Shown: positions 29,228-38,404 of the stretch, in pieces
Layout: each line of letters starts with the position of its first letter
Numbering within the stretch: the stretch's first letter is position 1
NCBI GenBank assembly: GCA_014239335.1
Contig: JAAZZC010000142.1
Span: 1-40,403, forward strand
Direction of reading: 5' to 3'
DNA from: Verrucomicrobiales bacterium
GTDB lineage: Bacteria > Verrucomicrobiota > Verrucomicrobiia > Verrucomicrobiales > DEV007
Length of the DNA: 40,403 nucleotides
Translations under genes and position numbers: made by a program
Notes under the pieces: model-generated
What the model saw: the letters and a program-made list of their open reading frames with translations, nothing else
Told to the model about the DNA's origin: nothing
Databases searched by the model: none

Positions 29228-30000
29228 TGGTAAATCAAACTCACCAATCACAACCATCAAGAGTTACTGCTTTAGCCTCTAAGGATCGAAACACTCCAAT
29301 ATCTGCATTAACTGCATATGATTACCCTACAGCTAGAATCCTAGACGAGAATGGGATTGACCTCATCTTAGTCGGGGACTCTCTTGGCATGGTAGTGTTG
29401 GGCCATAATGACACTACAAGCGTTTCGATTGAGATGATGGTTCATCACACCTCTGCATGTAGACCTGCAATTAATAATGCAGCGCTCGTAGCTGATTTAC
29501 CTTACGAATCATATCAAAGTCCAGACCAGGCCATTGCCTCAAGCAATTCGCTCGTTCAGGCTGGAGCCGATGGAATCAAACTCGAAGGAGGATCAGCAGT
29601 GATTCCTCAGATTACTGCTATCATAGAAACCGGCATTCCCGTTATAGGACACATTGGATTCCTACCCCAAAGCATAGAAATCGAAGGAGGCTATAAGAAA
29701 AAAGGCAAAAGTTCTGATGAATATTCAAGCATCCTTTCAGACGCAATATGCTTAGAAAAAGCAGGAGTCTCCGCTATCGTTCTAGAAAGTGTAGTAAGTG
29801 ATCTGGCTACTGAAATCACTGAAACATTAAAAATTCCCACAATAGGAATCGGATCTGGCGCTAATTGCGATGGGCAGATCAGAGTCATTCATGACATAAC
29901 TGGCAATTTTCCATGGTTCAAACCACCATTTGCAAAGCCTTTGTGTAATATTGCCGATGAAATTTCATCGGCCGTAAAAAAATACATTCAATCAATTTAA
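29227..30000 (+). CDS. panB: 3-methyl-2-oxobutanoate hydroxymethyltransferase
   Basis: ISALTAYDYPTARILDENGIDLILVGDSLGMVVLGHNDT, ADGIKLEGG, VIGHIGFLPQS, IPTIGIGSGANCDGQI; internal ATG at 29227 preferred over the TTG at 29221. Confidence 0.96.
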   Translation: MVNQTHQSQPSRVTALASKDRNTPISALTAYDYPTARILDENGIDLILVGDSLGMVVLGHNDTTSVSIEMMVHHTSACRPAINNAALVADLPYESYQSPDQAIASSNSLVQAGADGIKLEGGSAVIPQITAIIETGIPVIGHIGFLPQSIEIEGGYKKKGKSSDEYSSILSDAICLEKAGVSAIVLESVVSDLATEITETLKIPTIGIGSGANCDGQIRVIHDITGNFPWFKPPFAKPLCNIADEISSAVKKYIQSI

Positions 30001-30026
30001 TCACCCACAATTTGAAAGAAATACAG

Positions 30027-30875
30027 CTACCCAATAAATTCCCCCATAGCTCTATACTTCTTGTATCGCTGCTCTAACAATTGATCTATTGGCACACTTG
30101 AAAGATCTTCGTAAGCTTCAAGAATTGAATCTTTCAAATTTTTTGCTGCTAAAGATGGATTAGTATGCGCTCCTTTCGAAGGCTCGCGGACAATTCGGTC
30201 AATGACACCTAGCCGCTTCAAGTTCTTAGCATCCAATCTCATTGCATTAGCTGCATCAGGTGCATACTTTCTATCTTTCCACAAAATGGCTGCACATCCT
30301 TCAGGGCTAATTACTGAGTAATAAGAATTTTCCATCATCATCACTTTATCAGCAACACCAATACCCAAAGCCCCACCTGATCCTCCCTCACCAATGACTA
30401 TGGCTATTATTTGAGTCCTTAACAACATCATCTCCCTTAAATTATAAGCAATGGATTCTGCTATATTCCTTTCTTCTGCGCCGACTCCTGGATAAGCACC
30501 TGGAGTATCAATGATTGAAATTACTGGAAGCTTAAATTTTTGAGCAAACTTCATCATTCTTAGTGCCTTTCGATAACCTTCAGGCCCTGCGCTACCAAAA
30601 TTTCGTTTCAACTTTTCATTAGTATCTCGCCCCTTTTCATGTCCAATAACTACACATTTAATGCCATTTATGCGAACTAACCCAGCTGGCATGGCCCCAT
30701 CATCACCTATATGTCTATCCCCATGTAATTCTATAAAATCATCAAAACATGATGCAACATAATCCAGCATCATCGGCCGCCGAGGATGCCTAGCAATCTC
30801 AACTCTCTTCCAGGAAGAAACAGGATATTTCTTTTTCGGGGAGATTTTCTTCTTTGGTATTTTCTTTGTACCCAT
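30027..30875 (-). CDS. accA: Acetyl-CoA carboxylase carboxyltransferase subunit alpha
   Basis: DDFIELHGDRHIGDDGAMPAGLVRI, GSAGPEGYRKALRMMKFAQKFKLPVISIIDTPGAYPGVGAEERNIAESIA, GEGGSGGALGIGVADKVMMMENSYYSVISPEGCAAILWKD. Confidence 0.96.
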   Translation of the reverse strand: MGTKKIPKKKISPKKKYPVSSWKRVEIARHPRRPMMLDYVASCFDDFIELHGDRHIGDDGAMPAGLVRINGIKCVVIGHEKGRDTNEKLKRNFGSAGPEGYRKALRMMKFAQKFKLPVISIIDTPGAYPGVGAEERNIAESIAYNLREMMLLRTQIIAIVIGEGGSGGALGIGVADKVMMMENSYYSVISPEGCAAILWKDRKYAPDAANAMRLDAKNLKRLGVIDRIVREPSKGAHTNPSLAAKNLKDSILEAYEDLSSVPIDQLLEQRYKKYRAMGEFIG

Positions 30876-30896
30876 GTTTATTTCTTGAGCGGTTAA

Positions 30897-31748
30897 TTAA
30901 TTTCTAACGTGAATCGCCGATCCAGATCGAACTAAAAGAGCAAGTTCTTCGATATCATCATTCGAAACAAAAAAACCTGTCGCATACTTATCCTTCTCTT
31001 CATCTCCAGTCAAAGAACGTATAGGGACTCCCCTACGTTCGCACCTAATTTCCTTCGGCGCATTAACATATTCAGAGGAACCTATTTCAATGAATCGAGA
31101 CCCGTCCCCAACCACTAATCCTTTAACTGTAGAGTCCATGGAAGACGGGCAGCCCTGAGGAAGCCTACTTCCAACCAATTCATACTTTTTAAAAAGCTTA
31201 TCTTGTACATTTCTTAACGATATAGTTTTATCCTTCATATTGATCAGCACGCTGAAATGTAGGGGACAAACTATCAATTGATCTCCTGGCTGTAATTGAG
31301 ACCCCATCCTACCGTTCACCTGTAGTATGTACCCAACAGTTGTCTGGTGTTTTTGAGCGATCAACCTCAGAGCATCCCCTCTTTTAACTGTATACTCTTG
31401 CTTTCCCTCGCCGTTATCTCTTGAAAGCAAATGATCAGAATTAACCTCCCCTATTATTCGATTGGATTCTTCAAAATACTTCGATTCGGGATAATACTTT
31501 ATTAATTCGTATAACTTTTCAATCCCTCCAATCAATTCTCCAGTTTGTATTAGCGAAACTGCCTGCTCATAAAGGTGAGAACCATGATCCACCTTAATTT
31601 TAGGTAGTTTTTTTATTTCATTTACCTGGAATTGCAATTTGCGCTCAGGCTCAATTTTCTTGTTCCATATATAATAAACAGCAGTAACGCATAGAGATAA
31701 AACTCCTAATGAAACAAATGCAAACAGGAGCCTCAAATAGACTTTCAC
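30897..31748 (-). CDS. Membrane-anchored LysM-domain protein with a YkuD-like (L,D-transpeptidase-like) C-terminus lacking obvious catalytic residues
   Basis: N-terminal TM; LysM YTVKRGDALRLIAQKHQTTVGYILQVNG..LQPGDQLIV; C-terminal VLINMKDKTISLRN...KYELVG ... ATGFFVSNDDIEELALLVRSGSAIHV resembles YkuD ends. Confidence 0.75.
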   Translation of the reverse strand: MKVYLRLLFAFVSLGVLSLCVTAVYYIWNKKIEPERKLQFQVNEIKKLPKIKVDHGSHLYEQAVSLIQTGELIGGIEKLYELIKYYPESKYFEESNRIIGEVNSDHLLSRDNGEGKQEYTVKRGDALRLIAQKHQTTVGYILQVNGRMGSQLQPGDQLIVCPLHFSVLINMKDKTISLRNVQDKLFKKYELVGSRLPQGCPSSMDSTVKGLVVGDGSRFIEIGSSEYVNAPKEIRCERRGVPIRSLTGDEEKDKYATGFFVSNDDIEELALLVRSGSAIHVRN

Positions 31749-31764
31749 TTTAGTTCATTGATAA

Positions 31765-32289
31765 TTAAAGCAACCCTCTACGCTGAAAATCAAAAACATT
31801 TATACCTTGGGACTTCCCTATCATTTCGACAGTGAACTTTAACAAACAAACTTCCCAAGCATCATCAACACCATGTATCACAGCCGATAACGGGTTCGAA
31901 TTTCTATTGGCCCTTTCCATCACTTTATCCCTAACGTCATTAAAAGGCTCATTAACAACATCCTCGCGAACCTTGTCCTTGCGAAAGCTGAATCCATATT
32001 TCAGAATTGATAAATCAGCAGCATTCTCATGTAACCATTGAGAAAAAGCCTCGGCTTGTTCTCCAAAGCCCTCAAATTCAAGATCAGAATAAGCTTCTGG
32101 TTTTATGATCGTTGGCCGATCCGCATGTAAAACACCCTCTCGAACTCTGGTCTCGTTAACACTATCCATTAGTTCGGAGATAAGATGAAACTCAAATGAT
32201 GTACTTCCGAAAGTATCAATACGACGGTCGGGTTCCAATAGAACCTCAGTGGACTCTAAAGCATATTGTATATCATCTTGGGAATACAT
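31765..32289 (-). CDS. Hypothetical protein (174 aa)
   Basis: Open frame between LysM gene and acpP on the same strand; no recognisable motif. Confidence 0.6.
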   Translation of the reverse strand: MYSQDDIQYALESTEVLLEPDRRIDTFGSTSFEFHLISELMDSVNETRVREGVLHADRPTIIKPEAYSDLEFEGFGEQAEAFSQWLHENAADLSILKYGFSFRKDKVREDVVNEPFNDVRDKVMERANRNSNPLSAVIHGVDDAWEVCLLKFTVEMIGKSQGINVFDFQRRGLL

Positions 32290-32403
32290 TATTTATATTT
32301 ACGCCTAAAAAAGGGATACAGGACACGGGTATATGACTCCAATTATAGGAGAATCAAAGTAAAACAAATTAGGCTGGAACTCTACCAGATTTCCGGAGTT
32401 TTT

Positions 32404-32646
32404 TTACTCCCCTTTAATTGATTCGATATGACTTATGACGGCTCCAACGCTCACCAATTTCTCAGCTTCTTCATCAGGAACTTCAATATCAAACTCTTCC
32501 TCAAAAGCCATCACTAACTCGACGGTATCTAATGAATCAGCGCCCAAATCTTCGATGAACTTGGCCTCAGGAGTCACTTGCTCTTCAGGTACATTCAAGT
32601 TTTGAACAATTATATCTTTAACTTTATCTGCAATATTATCAGCCAT
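32404..32646 (-). CDS. acpP: Acyl carrier protein
   Basis: [38 protein letters not shown] (phosphopantetheine site DSL). Confidence 0.97.
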   Translation of the reverse strand: MADNIADKVKDIIVQNLNVPEEQVTPEAKFIEDLGADSLDTVELVMAFEEEFDIEVPDEEAEKLVSVGAVISHIESIKGE

Positions 32647-32678
32647 ATAAAATATATTTTAGTTATGTTAACTTGTTG

Positions 32679-32707
32679 GCTATACGGTCAGCAATACCTT
32701 TTATCAA
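32679..32707 (-). promoter_or_regulatory. Candidate sigma70-type promoter for acpP
   Basis: Minus strand TTGATA (32707-32702), 17-nt spacer, TATAGC (32684-32679), about 35 nt upstream of the acpP ATG. Confidence 0.5.
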
Positions 32708-32806
32708 TTAATTAAATCAAAGATTTCAGTATTTTAAAAAAAAACAATGAAAAGGAAAATATTAATAAATATTTTATAGGAGCCTAAACCTCTAGGATTC
32801 TCTCTG

Positions 32807-33760
32807 TTAAACCTTCTCCTCAGCATCAACAACCTCAATTATTTCACCTGAAATTCTATCCTTTAGTAGATCCAGTATCAAATCTGCTCCAACAAACTTT
32901 AAATCATCAATCACTGCTCTCTTTTTTGAAGCGTCACCTTCGTCATAAAACACATAAGCCAAACCTTTCTTTGCCCACTTTCTGGTATCAATCCGATAAA
33001 TAGACTGGAAAGATATAATCTCTCCTTTTTCAGAAATAAGATTATCCGCATCAGCGATTAATACTCTTCTGCTATTTATTAATGCATTAATTAATATACA
33101 AAAAGCACTGACCCAAAGACAAAAAGCAATAATGATTTGGCCTTTGATTTCAGAAGCAGAATGAAATTTAGGATTCTTGACCTCCCAACCTTGTTGCCCA
33201 GATGACACAACGCCATAGACTGCCCAATCTCGTTTGGCAGTTGCCGCAGCAAATGAATTGTAACATCCCTCAAATTGATTTAAGCCATCCATCCCACCCT
33301 GCATTGCTGACTTCTTATCCTTAGCGTATTGTTTTAATTCCGCATAATCCTGCCAAGTAACATTGCGTTTCTGCCCATTTATATAGGCATCTTTAGCTGT
33401 GGATTCATTTATTTTCTTTAAAACGCTTTTGCCTTTAGTGGACTTTGAAAACTCCAGCCAAGTTTGATCTTCACCACCATCAGAATGAGCCTTCTGAAGT
33501 AATATCATTGAATCTTCGCCTGTAGTTGTATCTTGAGATCTTTTGGATAAACTATCTTTAAATTCGGGCCAACTTTCCCCCCTTCCTCCTGAATCGAAAG
33601 CTTCTTTAGCAAAAAAGACTACATTCTTTGCTGGCCAAGCAAATTTACCATCATAGAAAAACCATCCTCCACCTCCCACAGTCAACAGCAGCATGAGAGC
33701 CATTCTCCGGTAATACCAAAAAGCCACTCGGCAAATTATTTTTTCAGATGATGTCATCAA
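32807..33760 (-). CDS. Hypothetical membrane protein (two TM segments, conserved-looking C-terminal cytosolic domain)
   Basis: N-terminal TM (MALMLLLTVGGGGWFFYDGKFAWPAKNVVFF) and second hydrophobic segment (IIIAFCLWVSAFCILINALI), then RRVLIADADNLISEKGEIISFQSIYRIDTRKW.. Confidence 0.65.
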   Translation of the reverse strand: MMTSSEKIICRVAFWYYRRMALMLLLTVGGGGWFFYDGKFAWPAKNVVFFAKEAFDSGGRGESWPEFKDSLSKRSQDTTTGEDSMILLQKAHSDGGEDQTWLEFSKSTKGKSVLKKINESTAKDAYINGQKRNVTWQDYAELKQYAKDKKSAMQGGMDGLNQFEGCYNSFAAATAKRDWAVYGVVSSGQQGWEVKNPKFHSASEIKGQIIIAFCLWVSAFCILINALINSRRVLIADADNLISEKGEIISFQSIYRIDTRKWAKKGLAYVFYDEGDASKKRAVIDDLKFVGADLILDLLKDRISGEIIEVVDAEEKV

Positions 33761-33845
33761 ATACGAATAAATCCTAAGTTTTCAATCTAGCAAGCTCTCA
33801 CTGACTTGCGAGCCTCTTCAGTAAAGTTTAAGTTTTAAAATAAAG

Positions 33846-34988
33846 ATGAGCTTTGTAAACACATTCGACAATCACGCTAATTGTCTGATTCCTCAAACAA
33901 GAAAGTTTAAACAGCTTTTAAACCCTATAACCGCTCTAGAGCTTGAGGAACTTGCACGACTTTCAACAAGCATTACCAGACAACATTTCGGGTATACGAT
34001 GCGATTATTTGCTCCTCTTTACCTATCAAATGAATGCGTTAATAATTGCACTTATTGTGGATTCTCTCGTAGTAACGCAATACTACGAGTAACACTGAAC
34101 GTAGATCAAGTCGTTACTGAGGCCATACATTTACACTCATTGGGCTTCAGGAGTCTTCTCCTTGTCGCTGGGGAGCACCCAAAATTCGTTTCAGAAGGAT
34201 ATTTGGAAGAATGCATTAAAGCAATTCGAGATCACATCCCTTCTATCGCTCTCGAAGTGGGCCCAATGGAAACTTCAGAATATAAAAATATGGTCCAAGC
34301 AGGATGTGAAACCCTCGTGGTGTACCAGGAAACTTATAACCGAAACACATATACTAAACTCCACACTAGCGGGCCCAAAAAAGATTTCAATTGGAGGCTA
34401 GAGTGCCCTGAAAGGGCATATCGCGGAGGCTTCCGCAGAATAGGCATTGGCGCCTTATTTGGTTTAAGTGAATGGAGAAACGAAGCATTAGCATTAGCAT
34501 CACACCTTGCTTACCTGCAGCGCAATTGCTGGAAGGCCAACTACACCGTAAGCTTTCCTCGAATCCGTCCGGCAGCTGGTGGATTTAACCCGGACCACAA
34601 CTTGACTGACAAAGATTTTCTTCAACTCATCTTTGCTTTCCGCATCACATTTCCCGAGGTCGGTATCATCTTAAGCACTCGCGAATCAAAGACCCTCCGA
34701 GACAACTTGTCGAAACTCGGAATCACCTCAATGAGCGCTGGCAGCCACACTGAACCTGGAGGCTATACAGGAGAGGGAACTGATGACCTTCATTACACGG
34801 TTAGAGGTAGACGCGTTGATTTAGATAATAAGATCGATTCAGAATCACCTTGTTCCGCACAATCAGCTACTGAACAGTTTGAAATAAATGATGATCGAAG
34901 CCCAAATGAAATATGCAAAATGCTCATTAAAAATGGCCTCGACCCAGTATGGAAGGACTGGGACCAATCAATTCTATCTACCAATTAA
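33846..34988 (+). CDS. thiH: 2-iminoacetate synthase
   Basis: LFAPLYLSNECVNNCTYCGFSRSN radical SAM motif, LEVGPMETSEYKNMVQAGCETLVVYQETYNRNTY, SFPRIRPAAGGF, LSTRES. Confidence 0.95.
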   Translation: MSFVNTFDNHANCLIPQTRKFKQLLNPITALELEELARLSTSITRQHFGYTMRLFAPLYLSNECVNNCTYCGFSRSNAILRVTLNVDQVVTEAIHLHSLGFRSLLLVAGEHPKFVSEGYLEECIKAIRDHIPSIALEVGPMETSEYKNMVQAGCETLVVYQETYNRNTYTKLHTSGPKKDFNWRLECPERAYRGGFRRIGIGALFGLSEWRNEALALASHLAYLQRNCWKANYTVSFPRIRPAAGGFNPDHNLTDKDFLQLIFAFRITFPEVGIILSTRESKTLRDNLSKLGITSMSAGSHTEPGGYTGEGTDDLHYTVRGRRVDLDNKIDSESPCSAQSATEQFEINDDRSPNEICKMLIKNGLDPVWKDWDQSILSTN

Positions 34989-35013
34989 CAGGATTCTTGA
35001 AGGAATTAAATCA

Positions 35014-35217
35014 ATGACCATTACTATCAACGGCAAGAAAAATAGTACATATAAGGAACCCATGTTAGTCGATGAGCTCATATCCAGCCTTAATTTAGCA
35101 GAGACACCAGTTCTCATTGAGCTTAACGGCATCGCACTTAGAAAAAGTGAATTCCCATCTGCAAATATTGATGACGGTGCAATTATTGAAATCATCCAAA
35201 TCGCAGCTGGAGGATAA
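35014..35217 (+). CDS. thiS: Sulfur carrier protein ThiS
   Basis: MTITINGKKNSTYKEPMLVDELISSL..LIELNGIALRKSEFPSANIDDGAIIEIIQIAAGG ending in the diagnostic Gly-Gly; internal ATG at 35014 chosen over the longer ORF that overlaps thiH. Confidence 0.92.
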   Translation: MTITINGKKNSTYKEPMLVDELISSLNLAETPVLIELNGIALRKSEFPSANIDDGAIIEIIQIAAGG

Positions 35218-35276
35218 TGCTAAATTTTCAATTCCTAATCTCTAAAAATACTGCTATTTTGTTTACCTATCACTAA

Positions 35277-36485
35277 ATGGAAACCGCAGATAAGAAGCAA
35301 TCTACAAATTCCCCAAGTTCGTTTCAAAAGCGAACGTTATGGAAAGCCATAACCGGCCTTTCAATAACTGTTATCGCCATATTATTAGTTAGCGGCGTTA
35401 GTATTCTGGGAAAAATATTAAGCGTCCTCCAGCCGGTATTAGTTCCGTTAGCAATTGCAGCCATCTTGTCATATCTGCTAGCGCCTGTTACCAATTGGAC
35501 TAGAAAGCGATTGCTGAAAAACATTAAGAACTCTCGCACTTGGTCGATCCTCATTGTTTTCACTATCACTTCAATCATTAGCCTTCTCGTTGCTTTATCA
35601 ATAATAATTCCCGCATCTCAGGAACTCGGGCAGCTTTTTGACAAGAAAGCCGAAATCATTGAAAAAGCCCAAAAGCAATTAGGAAAGTTCAATAGTGGCC
35701 TCGCCTCTTTCGAAGGCATTTTCACAGAAAAAAAAAAAAATCCATCCTCTTCAGGTGAAACCAAAACAGAAGAGAGTCAATTATGGAACAAATTTATTCA
35801 GTGGGCTAATAGCCCTGAAACCACGACATCATTAATTAACTTTGCGGGCAAGGCTGCAAATGGTTTCATCGGTGTGTTAGGATATCTCATCGGATTTTTC
35901 CTCATTCCCGTTTATTTGTTCTTCTTCCTTAGAGATTCAGCCTTCATTGAGAGATACTGGGATAAATATATCCCCCTAAAGGATTCATCATTTAAAGATG
36001 AGATCGTAAGTGTTGTTAAAGAAATAAACGTATACATAGCTGCTTATTTTAGGGGTCAAGTCGTTGTCAGCTTTATTGATGGTGCTCTTACAGGAATAAT
36101 TTTAATGATCTTAGGGCTAGATTACGCACTAATTATTGGAGTTTCTCTGGCAATTCTTGGCGTAATTCCTTTTGTTGGATTTATTTTAACCGCTATCCCC
36201 GCATTACTTATAGCTGTAGCTCAACAGGATGGTCCATCTGCTATCGTTGTATTAGCAGTATTCATTGCCGTTCAACAATTTGACGGCCTTATAATTCAAC
36301 CAAAAATAGTTGGTGAAGCCGTAGGATTACACGCATTAACCGTAATCTTTTCTGTTCTCTGCTGGTCTTTGATCATTGGAGGAATACTTGGAGCATTACT
36401 CGCTGTACCACTTACCGCTTCAATTAAAGTTCTATTTCAGCGCTACATATGGGAACAAAAAATTCAAAGTAAAATACCTATATAA
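35277..36485 (+). CDS. AI-2E family transporter (multi-pass membrane protein)
   Basis: VLVPLAIAAILSYLLAPV, FFLIPVYLFFFLRDS, YFRGQVVVSFIDGALTGIILMILGLDYALIIGVSLAILGVIPFVGFILTAIPALLIA. Confidence 0.9.
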   Translation: METADKKQSTNSPSSFQKRTLWKAITGLSITVIAILLVSGVSILGKILSVLQPVLVPLAIAAILSYLLAPVTNWTRKRLLKNIKNSRTWSILIVFTITSIISLLVALSIIIPASQELGQLFDKKAEIIEKAQKQLGKFNSGLASFEGIFTEKKKNPSSSGETKTEESQLWNKFIQWANSPETTTSLINFAGKAANGFIGVLGYLIGFFLIPVYLFFFLRDSAFIERYWDKYIPLKDSSFKDEIVSVVKEINVYIAAYFRGQVVVSFIDGALTGIILMILGLDYALIIGVSLAILGVIPFVGFILTAIPALLIAVAQQDGPSAIVVLAVFIAVQQFDGLIIQPKIVGEAVGLHALTVIFSVLCWSLIIGGILGALLAVPLTASIKVLFQRYIWEQKIQSKIPI

Positions 36486-36528
36486 GAACCCATTCACACT
36501 ACATAAAACCCATTGTTATAATATCCTG

Positions 36529-37518
36529 ATGTCAGTTGATACAATTGAAATCACTGCCCAAGTTGAAAGGGCCAGCAAGTGGATCAATCCACTTAGAGAA
36601 GAAATGGCCCGCGTTCTAATTGGCCAACATTCACTAGTGGATAGCCTAATAATAGGTCTACTTACCAAAGGTCATCTGCTAATCGAAGGAGTCCCAGGCC
36701 TCGCAAAGACACTGACGGTTAATGCGCTTGCTGGTTGTCTGAATGCCGAATTCAAAAGAATCCAATTCACACCAGATTTACTCCCTGCCGATGTTATAGG
36801 AACACTTATTTACAGCCCTCAGAACGGTGAATTCTCACCAAGACTAGGACCAGTTTTTACCAATCTTTTACTGGCCGACGAAATCAACAGAGCACCAGCA
36901 AAGGTTCAAAGCGCACTGTTAGAAGCCATGCAAGAGCGCCAGGTCACAATCGGCGATACTTCATATCAATTACCTGACCCTTTCCTAGTAATGGCCACTC
37001 AAAACCCATTAGATCAGGAAGGCACTTACCAACTGCCTGAAGCTCAGCTCGATCGGTTCCTACTGAAAGTAATAATTGATTACCCCAAACCTGATGAAGA
37101 ACGATCCATTCTAGAGCGCATGGGCAATTCGACTATCAATTTAAAAACGAATCAAATACTCTCAAAAGAACAGATAGCCGAATCGAGGATCATCACTGAT
37201 TCAATCTATATTGATGATAGCATAAAAGATTATATAGTATCATTAGTCATATCTACTAGAGAACCATCAAAGATTGATAAGGCCCTAAAGTCTTACATAC
37301 GGTGCGGAGCCTCTCCTCGAGCCACCATAAACCTTACCCTCGCCTCAAAGGCCAGTGCGTTCATCCAAGGGAGAGGTTTTGTCACACCAACTGACGTCAA
37401 AAAAGTGGCTCCAGAAATACTTAGACATAGAGTTTTATTAACTTATGAGGCCGAGGCAGAACAGATTACTGCCGACCAGATCGTCAGTAAGATATTAGAG
37501 GGCGTCCCGGTCCCCTAA
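36529..37518 (+). CDS. MoxR family AAA+ ATPase
   Basis: LLIEGVPGLAKTLTVNALA Walker A, IQFTPDLLPADVIGTLIY, LLADEINRAPAKVQSALLEAMQERQVT, ATQNPLDQEGTYQLPEAQLDRFLLK; ATG at 36529 chosen because the longer ORF overlaps the transporter gene. Confidence 0.95.
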   Translation: MSVDTIEITAQVERASKWINPLREEMARVLIGQHSLVDSLIIGLLTKGHLLIEGVPGLAKTLTVNALAGCLNAEFKRIQFTPDLLPADVIGTLIYSPQNGEFSPRLGPVFTNLLLADEINRAPAKVQSALLEAMQERQVTIGDTSYQLPDPFLVMATQNPLDQEGTYQLPEAQLDRFLLKVIIDYPKPDEERSILERMGNSTINLKTNQILSKEQIAESRIITDSIYIDDSIKDYIVSLVISTREPSKIDKALKSYIRCGASPRATINLTLASKASAFIQGRGFVTPTDVKKVAPEILRHRVLLTYEAEAEQITADQIVSKILEGVPVP

Positions 37519-37522
37519 TTCA

Positions 37523-38404
37523 ATGGACGAACTTACTCAGACATTAAGAGAAGCACGCCGAATTGAAATTCGCGCCAGGGGGATGGTTTCAAATGAATTT
37601 AGCGGAGAATACCGCAGCTCGTTCAAGGGAAGAGGCATCGACTTTCACGATTTGCGTGAGTACATACACGGCGATGATGTTAGATCAATTGACTGGAACA
37701 CTACCGCTAGAACTGCAGAACCCTATGTTAAACAGTTCATCGAAAGGCGAGAACTAAACATATACATTGCAATCGATATCACATCGTCGTCTAATTACGG
37801 AAGTGTAAAATTCAGTAAGAGAAAAATTGCCGCCATCATTTCTGCAATATTCTCGCTAAGTGCAGCTAAAAATGGAGACAAAGTGGGTCTAATACTTTTT
37901 AGCAACACTGTCGAATTTTTCTCTGCCGCAAAAAAGGGTTCAGCCAACTGCATGAGAATCCTAAGAGAAGCTCTTCTTTTTCCAGACAAAAACAAAGAAA
38001 GCAATCCAGGATGCGCGCTTGAGTTCCTACTCAATCACCAATCCCGCAAATCTTTAATTTTGCTTGCCTCTGATTTTTTATGCACTGAGTTCGAACAATC
38101 TTTGAAAGTTTCCTCATCAAAAAATGACATCATCGCGATTCAATTAGTTGACCCTGCTGAAAGAGAACTTCCCAGAGTGGGCAAAGTTCGCTTAACTGAA
38201 CCCGAAACCGGTAAATCCCAAACAATACAAACAAACTCAGAGAATATTCGTCAAAATTACTCTAAGAATAGAGATCTTTGGCAAACAAATCTTAATCGAA
38301 TGTTTGAAAGTAATGGCGTTGATAAAATTACTCTTAGCACTGAAAACGAACCGAACGTAGCACTGTCCCTAAGAAAGTTTTTCAAAAAAAGGAAGAACTA
38401 TTAA
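37523..38404 (+). CDS. DUF58 domain protein
   Basis: GEYRSSFKGRGIDFHDLREYIHGDDVRSIDWNTTARTAEPYVKQFIERRELNIYIAIDITSSS; 4-nt gap from the MoxR gene. Confidence 0.93.
   Translation: MDELTQTLREARRIEIRARGMVSNEFSGEYRSSFKGRGIDFHDLREYIHGDDVRSIDWNTTARTAEPYVKQFIERRELNIYIAIDITSSSNYGSVKFSKRKIAAIISAIFSLSAAKNGDKVGLILFSNTVEFFSAAKKGSANCMRILREALLFPDKNKESNPGCALEFLLNHQSRKSLILLASDFLCTEFEQSLKVSSSKNDIIAIQLVDPAERELPRVGKVRLTEPETGKSQTIQTNSENIRQNYSKNRDLWQTNLNRMFESNGVDKITLSTENEPNVALSLRKFFKKRKNY

Noticed and set aside
34888-35013. N-terminal extension of ThiS overlapping thiH
   Set aside because: ThiS is a ~67-aa protein beginning MTITINGKK; the upstream portion is the thiH frame-shifted region.
36376-36528. 51-codon N-terminal extension of the MoxR ORF
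   Set aside because: Overlaps the transporter gene and does not look like MoxR sequence; ATG at 36529 fits the family start.
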